Shown here piece after piece: positions 57,385-64,000 of a stretch of DNA of 64,000 bases. Origin of the DNA: Meconema thalassinum (lineage: Eukaryota; Arthropoda; Insecta; Orthoptera; Tettigoniidae); assembly GCA_946902985.2 (NCBI GenBank), contig OX336393.1, positions 135,436,533-135,500,532 on the forward strand, given 5' to 3'. The position numbers and the translations under genes were made by a program. The notes under the pieces were generated by a model. That model searched no databases. It was not told where the DNA came from and saw only the letters and a list, made by a program, of their open reading frames with translations. Position 1 is the stretch's first letter. Each line of letters begins with the position of its first letter.

Positions 57385-58285
57385 TATAATAATTTGACAA
57401 ATTAGAGTAAAGGGGGGGGGGAAACAACCTTTGTCCTTTGTACTTTTTTTTGGTGCAAATTCTCTTTGGTGCTCTATTGCAAAGTGAGCGTTTTTTTTTT
57501 TTTTTTTTTTTTTTTTAAGGCATTTAACATAAATGTTGTCCACGTTACATTTAATAGATGAATATTTTACACTTTGTGTGTTTGTCACATAATAAAAATA
57601 CACTGTTAAGTAATAGACTACTACTAATACTGTTTTGGTTTTATAATTTTATTAATGCAGCCAATGGCCATGTATTTTTCTTTTCAGGACGGGTCAGGGA
57701 AGGGATATTGGAAGGAAATCGGCCGTGGACCTATTGAAAGGAACCGTCCCGGCATTTGCCTGGTAGTGAAAATGGGAAACCACGAAAACCATTTTCAGGA
57801 CAGCCGAGGTGGGAATCGAACCCACGCTCTCCCGATGCCAGCGAGACACGAGATAGCGCGTTAGCGCTCTCGGCCACCGCGGCCGGTTGTTTTGGTTTTA
57901 TTGATCACAATATATTACCAACTATGCAGTGGCCTCATCACTGGAAAAAAAATAAGATAAATGTTTTCTCTGTTATAGGTTACATGATTTAAAAGGGTGT
58001 CTCTTTGAGTTTGACTTTCATTTTAACTGGCATTGTGGCATTTCCCTCGGCAATTTTCTCACATCATTGTACATGGCACATTGTTTCCAAAGCAACTACA
58101 TGCTTTCATTGAGCAGTTTTTTTTGGCATCCACACTTGAGCAGTTCTTCCCTTAAGGCTGTCCATCTAGGAGACCACGTGTCTTAGCGCTTAAGCCATCC
58201 CCAACCCCTTAATAAAACGCAAACTCAGTGTTAAAGTTTTTACTGGCAATACTCGGCAGACTTACTGTACATACACTTATGATTG
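57385..58285. other. Interior of large element, with SINE and homopolymers
   Basis: Non-coding except for the SINE at 57645-57887. Contains poly(G) at about 57412-57420 and poly(T) at about 57492-57516. The downstream exon of the nuclease-like gene was not located here. Confidence 0.45.
57645..57887 (-). mobile_element. tRNA-Ser-like SINE, family C, copy 2
   Basis: Flanked by a perfect 14-bp TSD TGTTTTGGTTTTAT (57631-57644 and 57888-57901). On the minus strand the head reads like a class II tRNA: GTGGCCGAGAGCGCTAACGC (A-box) and GTGGGTTCGATTCCCACC (B-box). The body is shared with 38850-38960. It is short, 243 bp, and probably complete for this variant. Confidence 0.9.
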
Positions 58286-58289
58286 AACT

Positions 58290-59700
58290 TACCTGTGGTG
58301 ATGGTAGAATAGGTTCGATTTTGAGGACCTGTCCCCAAACATGGCCAGCTTGGAATGTAGACCGTAGTTCATGTTGCAACAGGGCGTCTATTGTCGGTGG
58401 AAGACTTTCTATTGATTTGTTCTTGGTTGTTGGAAGAATTTTCCTGGCCTCGTTTGTCCATTGAATTTCAGGGTCTCTGGTGTACAAAATGACATATTTT
58501 TCCAAAGTATGACAGACATCATCAGGGAGTGGAGCAGATATTCTTCGGAAAGTGCTTGTTGCTTCGTCAAAGGCTAGCCAAGTTTTCCATGCGCTTTTTT
58601 TTAGACTTGGTTGCAAAAGAAGACATTGTGTCACACCCACTAAAGGCGTGGAAACATGTTAAGGCTGCGCATTTTTCTTCACCCAACGATTCGGCAATTC
58701 ATGAACGGCTAAGTATCGACGGTTCTTTGATGCTGCAAAATAAATCCACAACTCTTCCAATCCAGCTTGCCTGAATACAGACATGAATGAAGTAGACGGC
58801 ACAAGAACGTCCGTATCGCAGGAATAAATCGCCACTTTTCGTGCACCGTGATCAGCCATATCTCGAACATGAAGCATCATTCTTGCATCGGCCTCTTCTA
58901 GTGCTTCACAGTCTTAAGCCATTGATACTTGTTCTGCTTGAATCTGACGAAACTATGCGGTCGTTCATGTGGGTAACTAAGCATACCTCATTACTGTTAT
59001 TTGCCAATGCAAGTGAGGCGATGAGTCGAAAAAGTTGCTCTTTGTTTGAAGAATTTTTTAAAAAGTCTTGCCAATTTCAAGGTACATTTGCTTCTTCACT
59101 GATTTTTCGTCGTACGCCTACTCCTCTGGCATATCGCGCGGATTTTTTAAGACTGTCACCTTTTTAATGGTCTCAGACGATGTCAAGTCGCTTGCACCCC
59201 ATTGTGGATGTAAATTTGTTAACAGTTTCCCTTAATTCTTTTGTGTAGTAGTCATTAAAAGTTTTCGCCGATTTTGGAGGGTTACCACGGACGAGTACAG
59301 CACCATCGTAGATGACCCCATTACAATGCTTCGGTAATTCAGTCGTCTTCATCAGACCTTCAAGAATGTGCGTTCAGTCGCTTTTACCCTCGTCGATGCG
59401 CAAATCTCCTTCGTAAGATAAAGACGGGGGGAAATTCTGAATTTCATGTGCGCAGAATTTGTCGATGTCTAACTTCCTGTTCAGGCACGCGAGGAAGAGG
59501 TGGGAGAGAAGCTCGACATTGGCTCTAAGTGATATTATTTTTCCAGTTGCAGCTGTTACCTTCGACTTTGAGACGGCAAAAATTTGACAGTTTTGCTTTC
59601 TAATCGGATCAAAAACGGACTTACTTCCTTCCGAAAATCGTTCCCGCACAAATTCTTCGTATCTTCTCCGACCATCATCTTCGACACGGTCCAAACGGTC
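58290..59700 (-). pseudogene. XPG/PIN-like nuclease gene of an Academ-like element
   Basis: Read on the minus strand from 59700 downwards in several frames. The N-terminal part has RRRYEEFVRERFSEGSKSVFD and FCAHEIQNFPPSLSYEGDLR. A middle part follows (PKHCNGVIYDGAVLV, SAKTFNDYYTKEL, NVPWNWQDFLK). Then ALEEADARMMLHVRDMADHG, VAIYSCDTDVLV, FHAFSGCDTM, KSAWKTWLAFDEATSTF and HVWGQVLKIEPILPSPQ, followed by donor GTAAGTTC at 58294. The acidic residues EEAD, DTD and GCD are spaced as in FEN1/XPG-type nucleases. Multicopy genes with this layout occur in invertebrates. At least four frameshifts or stops, including one in an A-run near 58603. No start codon is assigned. Confidence 0.65.
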
Positions 59701-60301
59701 TTATCTTTCATGTACCACGATGCGACTGTTGATCACTATCAATTCAGAATCGGTGTGTTGGAAAGGGTTCCCCCATTTCTTCGAAACTTTCCTTCCAAAG
59801 TTAAAACAATTATTGTGTTTGGAATGTTGAAATTAATCATAAACAGTGAGGCCATAATGTTGTGAATTTCTTATTTTTTTCCCACATTTTTTCACGTTTG
59901 TTCAAGAATAACGGTACTTTTGCCCCAAAACGAACTTATATGGCCTCAGACGTTCTAATAAATATTTTAGTTGTGTTTGGGACGTTGAAATTAGTCTAAA
60001 ACAATATAACACATTCGACATGTTGTCGATTCCTTATTTTTCAAATTTCTTAAAGTTTGTTAAAAAATAACTGTATTTTTGACCCGAAACTTACTTATAT
60101 GCCTTCAGACGTTCAAATAAATATTTTATTTGTGTTTAGGATGCCAAAATTAGTCGAAAACAACACAACGTACCCCGCTATTACAACATTTATTTTTTTC
60201 GTATATTTTTAACGCTTGTTCCAAAATGACTGCCATCTTGGATCCTAAGGGACATTTCCTCTCCTACAATCATCAAACATAGTGTCACCAACAAACCTGC
60301 C

Positions 60302-60479
60302 TGGATAGGATCTGTCAATGCGAGACCTCCTTTTTCGGGAAGGACTAGAAGTGAAGCTTCTAGTCTAATAAGAAAATGAACTTTACTAAGTAGGAACAGA
60401 TTGAACATTGATGAGTAAATAGGAATGGAAACAGTTTGCCAATAACAGTGGTATTTTATTCAAAAACCAACTTTAAAAA
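60302..60479. other. Short unassigned spacer
   Basis: Nothing recognised between the large element and the tandem repeats. Confidence 0.4.
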
Positions 60480-60747
60480 GATTAACAATAAATAAATATA
60501 TAAACATGTAATGGAAATGTGACCTTTGACAGGCCAATAACAAGCGAACAAGATTTCATAAGTTTGAAAAGGATTAACAATAAATATATAAATATGTAAG
60601 GGAAATGTGACCTTTGACAGGCCAACAACAAGCGAACAAGATTTCATAAGTTTGAAAAGGATTAACAATAAATATATAAATATGTAAGGGAAATGTGACC
60701 TTTGACAGGCCAACAACAAGCGAACAAGATTTCATAAGTTTGAAATG
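60480..60747. repeat. Three-copy tandem repeat, 88-91-bp unit
   Basis: Units start at about 60481, 60572 and 60660 (ATTAACAATAAATATATAAA, then GGAAATGTGACCTTTGACAGGCC, then AACAAGATTTCATAAGTTTG). Copies 2 and 3 are identical for almost their whole length; copy 1 differs by a 3-base insertion and a few substitutions. The overlapping open frames here are products of the repeat. Confidence 0.92.
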
Positions 60748-62123
60748 CCAAGAACCCTGAGAATAAGTAACCACTTTGTGGCCAGTTAGTCTGAAGTAGA
60801 ACTATGCAGGGTAAAATAGTGAGTAACTATAGTGCTCAAATGAAGGCTTAAAATTTAGCCTAGGACTGCACACAGAGAGTATGCTAGTTTATTTACAGAA
60901 AAATCAATATTTACATGCCAGTAGGGATAGCATCCCACTAGTTGCCTGATAGTTACAAGGCGAGGTTGTTTACAATTGAAATGGGAGCATTCCCAAGAAC
61001 ACTTTGATAGATTAAATGAAGAACAAGCCATTCACTTCGTCAGATAGGTGAACTGGTGTTAAGCCTAATAGTTTGTACAAAAATAGAGAAAAGAATGATT
61101 TGTTTTGAAGGAAAGTTAACATGCGAAAGAGAGAGAACAGTCGTTTTCTCATAGCCTACAATTTAAAGGCATAATACATGCTTAAACCACTTAATAGAAA
61201 GAAATAAGTTGAGTTTGGCATAGTTTGACAAGTTGTTTAAGTTAGGTAACATAACCCTAAAAAGAAAGATATATTTTTAAGGTTTTAGAAATTTTTGAGG
61301 TTATAATAAACACTTAGCTTTTTGGCGTTGGTGTAGAGGAATTTCCACATAATATAAATAGAGGAAGAGCGTGTAGATCACTTTTTTCCGTCTTGGAAAT
61401 GTTGAAGACTTCGTGCCCAGCACAAAACTGACGTAGGCCAATCATTGATGTAAACTTATATATACTTTGTAGAACTCGGTTTTGATCACTTTTTTCCGTC
61501 CTGGAAATGTTGAAGACTTCGTGCCCAGCACAGAAGAAAATTTGTTTATCGTTTTTTTGCTCACGACAAACTGACGTAGGCCAAGTATCGATGTTAACTT
61601 AAATAGATTTCGTAGATTTTAGAATGCACTGCTGGTTTGACTAGAAGCATTTTGCGATGTATTAGCACACAGCGTTGAGGCACATTCAAGCGTTGTGCAA
61701 ACAGCGTGAAGACAGCTGACGACGAGTGATTGGCCTTGTGACTTGCTGGAGACAGACGAGACAGACAGTTGATGTAGGCCAGGGCAGGCTATATACCGGA
61801 GATCACGCGGAATGCGTGACGCGGACAGGTGGCGTCGGCCAATCCGAGAGCATGGAAGATTCTCGAAAACTGCTGAGGCCAATCAGAGCAAGGGGCCAAC
61901 TGAAAATGAACCTCGTGACCAACATTAGTTCCGGAAATCATTACAGTGCCATGGAACACGTGCTAGCAAGAACAGATTGAAGAAAAATGGAATGACATGA
62001 CAGGTGAGAGGTTATGTTATAATAAAAATAAGTGAACTTTGTAAATTTCACTGAAAAGTGAACATACTGCCAGAGGGGCAACAGAGAAAAAAAACTAAAC
62101 AAAAATAACATGAGAGAGAAGAG
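60748..62123. other. Non-coding region downstream of BEL/Pao pol, possible LTR
   Basis: This lies 3' of the retrotransposon gene (minus strand), where the 3' untranslated region and LTR should be. It contains a ~108-bp duplication (61376-61619) and repeated GACGTAGGCCAA-like words. I could not fix LTR ends because the other LTR is outside the window. On the plus strand ATATAAATAGAGGAAG at about 61352 resembles a TATA box, orientation unexplained. Confidence 0.35.
61376..61619. repeat. ~108-bp tandem duplication
   Basis: GATCACTTTTTTCCGTC starts at 61376 and again at 61484. Both units share GGAAATGTTGAAGACTTCGT, GCCCAGCACA and then AAACTGACGTAGGCCAA. The second unit has an extra ~30 bases (AGAAGAAAATTTGTTTATCG...). 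Confidence 0.85.
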
Positions 62124-64000
62124 CTAGAGTGGCAGAGGGCAAATGACTGAAATAGGACGAACACAGTGTCCTGATGAAGTTTTAAGTTTGACCACTCGAA
62201 CTCTAGCATCTCTGCCATGATAGCATTTTATAACACGACCAGTTTTCCATACAAGAGGAGGACTTGGGTCTTTGAGAAGAACCAAATCACCCTCCTGAAG
62301 GTTAGGCTGAGAGAGCTGCCACTTGTTCCTCCTTTGGAGCGAGTGAAAATACTCAAGTCTCCACCTCTTCCAAAATTGAGCTTTAAGGGATTCTATCTTT
62401 CTCCACAAGATAGGCAAAGACAGATCAAGTTTACGATCAAGCAACGGAGGAGACGCAGCTAAGGAACTGCCCACCAGAAAATGACCTGGAGTTAAAGGAA
62501 GGAAATCACAAGGATCGTTGGAAAGAGGAGAAAGAGGTCGTGAGTTGACAATTCCCTCAATGAGTATAATTAAAGAATTGAATTCTTCGTAAGTTACAAT
62601 ACTAGAGCCTAGAGTTTTCTTTAAATGATTTTTTGTGAGTTTCACACAAGATTCCCATCGTCCGCCATGATGGGGAGCATAAGGAGGGATGAAATGCCAT
62701 TTGAATTGGTTTAAGTGCGAGTAATTGGAGATTTGTTCTTTCGCACGAGGGGAACAAAGGGCCTTATACCATTGCTGCGAAGCTCCAACAAAGGTTTTGG
62801 CATTATCAGAGAAGACTTCGGAAGGAATGCCTCTTCGTGAAATGAATCTAGAGAAAGCGGAAAGAAAGTATGAGGTGGAGGCACTAGTTACGAGCTCAAG
62901 ATGAATAGAGCCGGTGACCATACAGACAAATAGAGAAACGTATAGTTTTCCAAGGATTTTCCTTTTAGCACTGGGGTGATTTTGTTGATACACAAACGGA
63001 CCGGCGTAATCAATGCCGGTGAAGGAAAAAGGCCTGCAGGGAGCTGAACGAAATGGGGGAAGGTCAGCCATGAGTTGCTGATTAGGTTTAGGCTTAGCTT
63101 TGAAACAAGTAATACATTTATGTATAACAGAAGTGACTTCGTGTAAACCATTAATAGGCCAGTATTTTTCCCGTATCAAGCATAGAAGGGTTCTAGAACC
63201 AACATGCAAGTTTTGATAATGAAACTGACGAATGATTATCCGAGTAACATGATGTTTAGACGGAAGGATAATAGGGTGCTTTTTTTCATCGGAGAAGTCA
63301 GAAAGAGAAAGTCTGCCGCCCACTCTTAACAAACCATCGTCATCAAGAAAAGGGCATAAGGCAAAAAGCCTGCTGTGTTTCTTGAGAGTTTTACCTTTAG
63401 CCAATATGTTTATTTCGACTGAGAATGCCTCTCTCTGGGTGAGCCAAAGAACTTTGATGGTGGCAATTTGCAGTTCAACAGCCGAAAGAAAAGGCTGAGG
63501 GAATAGAGGTTGATCTAGTACTAAAAATTTCCATCTGAGCACATAAGCAGTGACGCGCACTAGTTTTTGAAAAGAAGAGTAACGTTCCAACAAGGAAGGA
63601 GTGTTGGCAGTTACAAAGGCAGAAGCTTTTTTGCTGATTTCAGGAATATCCTCTAACGGGAAATTAGAGTTGGAAGGTCGGTTTTGAATTCTTTCAGAAA
63701 GCCATGAAGGGCCGTGCCAGTACAAACAGGATTGAGATAGTGACTTAGGTGAACAACCACGAGAAATGAGGTCGGCGGGGTTGTCTTTGCTAGAAACATG
63801 GTTCCATTGTTCTGGTTTAGAAACAGTTTGAATTTTCTCAACTCTGTTAGCTACAAAAGTTTGCCAATTAGAAGAAGGTTTAGAAATCCATGCCAAAGCA
63901 ATAGAGGAATCTGTCCAAAAATATGTGTGCGAGAACTTACAGTTGAGTGTTTGTTTGAGTTTGTTAGCTAATTCGGCAGCAAGTAGTGCGGCACAGAGTT
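62124..64000 (-). CDS. BEL/Pao retrotransposon pol, RNase H end and integrase (partial)
   Basis: The frame is open from the window edge to the stop at 62124-62126, about 625 codons. RNase H C-terminal part: FWTDSSIALAWI near 63910, preceded by ELANKLKQTLN. Integrase: zinc-binding HHCC (HHVTRIIIRQFH, later KCITCF), then the DD35E core FTGIDYAGPF, EVFSDNAKTFVG and HHGGRWESCVK. The C-terminal DUF5641-type domain has RRNKWQLSQPNLQEGDLVLL and VWKTGRVIKCYHGRDARVRV, and the frame ends RPISVICPLPL. Integration of the cDNA into host DNA is the role of this part. The frame is intact throughout, so the element may be young. gag, protease and RT lie beyond 64000. Confidence 0.93.
   Translation of the reverse strand, partial: LCAALLAAELANKLKQTLNCKFSHTYFWTDSSIALAWISKPSSNWQTFVANRVEKIQTVSKPEQWNHVSSKDNPADLISRGCSPKSLSQSCLYWHGPSWLSERIQNRPSNSNFPLEDIPEISKKASAFVTANTPSLLERYSSFQKLVRVTAYVLRWKFLVLDQPLFPQPFLSAVELQIATIKVLWLTQREAFSVEINILAKGKTLKKHSRLFALCPFLDDDGLLRVGGRLSLSDFSDEKKHPIILPSKHHVTRIIIRQFHYQNLHVGSRTLLCLIREKYWPINGLHEVTSVIHKCITCFKAKPKPNQQLMADLPPFRSAPCRPFSFTGIDYAGPFVYQQNHPSAKRKILGKLYVSLFVCMVTGSIHLELVTSASTSYFLSAFSRFISRRGIPSEVFSDNAKTFVGASQQWYKALCSPRAKEQISNYSHLNQFKWHFIPPYAPHHGGRWESCVKLTKNHLKKTLGSSIVTYEEFNSLIILIEGIVNSRPLSPLSNDPCDFLPLTPGHFLVGSSLAASPPLLDRKLDLSLPILWRKIESLKAQFWKRWRLEYFHSLQRRNKWQLSQPNLQEGDLVLLKDPSPPLVWKTGRVIKCYHGRDARVRVVKLKTSSGHCVRPISVICPLPL

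Larger units (their letters stand above)
54321..60301 (-). mobile_element. Large element with ~450-bp inverted repeats (probably Academ-like)
   Basis: 54321-54770 and 59860-60301 are inverted copies. The tips are GGCAGGTTTGTCGGTAGCAC and GGCAGGTTTGTTGGTGACAC, followed by ACTATGTTTGATRATT. Each arm contains a twice-repeated ~200-bp unit (GTTTTCGACTAATT, then GAACGTCTGAGG, then AACAAATGTTAAGAAATTTG). Inside is a decayed XPG/PIN-like gene on the minus strand, plus a Tigger and a SINE as later insertions. Academ-superfamily transposons encode XPG-like nucleases, which is the reason for the tentative name. No transposase domain was recognised and no TSD is evident. Confidence 0.6.

Noticed and set aside
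57800..57887. Genuine tRNA-Ser gene on the minus strand
   Set aside because: Strong A- and B-box, but it lies within a 14-bp TSD-bounded SINE with the body shared with 38.9 kb.
60480..60747. CRISPR-like array
   Set aside because: The whole 88-bp unit is conserved with no unique spacers; this is an ordinary tandem repeat in eukaryotic DNA.
61349..61365. TATA box and promoter of an LTR
   Set aside because: Orientation opposite to the BEL/Pao gene, and LTR limits are unknown; TATA-like words are common in this AT-rich DNA.

Overview
This 64 kb window is eukaryotic nuclear DNA, almost certainly from a large-genome insect. It is AT-rich with homopolymer runs and microsatellites. It has consensus GT/AG splice sites and tRNA-derived SINEs, and it is dominated by transposable elements of animal type: RTE-like non-LTR retrotransposons, BEL/Pao, piggyBac, Tc1, mariner, pogo/Tigger, hAT, Harbinger and a probable Academ-like element. 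No bacterial operons, tRNA genes, rRNA genes or CRISPR arrays were seen. The repeat mix and long intron would fit an orthopteran-like or other polyneopteran insect, but that is inference.

Host gene: two in-frame coding exons on the + strand (27029-27184 and 44886-45065) belong to one unidentified arginine/serine-rich protein. They are separated by a 17.7 kb intron that consists almost wholly of transposons.

1-13 kb: an RT relic, a 739-bp hAT MITE with 8-bp TSD, a TIR-bounded region (3001-5362) holding degenerate ~80-bp repeats and a SINE, a mariner fragment, an RTE element (family A) with only two in-frame stops, then a Harbinger element inserted in another RT relic. 13-21 kb: non-coding AT-rich DNA carrying a hAT MITE, a complete piggyBac element whose spliced frame closes through two introns, a palindromic MITE and an internally deleted hAT. 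21-27 kb: A/C-rich unassigned DNA and a decayed Tc1 element.

27.8-45 kb (inside the intron): an inverted-repeat element with a hammerhead-like motif on each arm, interrupted by a nearly intact RTE (family B); a 1.16-kb near-perfect palindrome; two family A copies with SINEs; and a three-level nest (RTE family D interrupted by RTE C, itself interrupted by an inverted RTE C), each step proven by a TSD.

45.8-53.3 kb: an RT-only RTE (family E), then a long RTE (family F) whose C-terminal C2H2 finger is split by a SINE and whose RT is split by a 1.5-kb composite non-autonomous element containing a minisatellite. 54.3-60.3 kb: ~450-bp inverted repeats enclosing a decayed XPG/PIN-like nuclease gene (Academ-like) and a Tigger insertion. 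60.4-64 kb: tandem repeats and the 3' part of a BEL/Pao pol gene that runs off the window.
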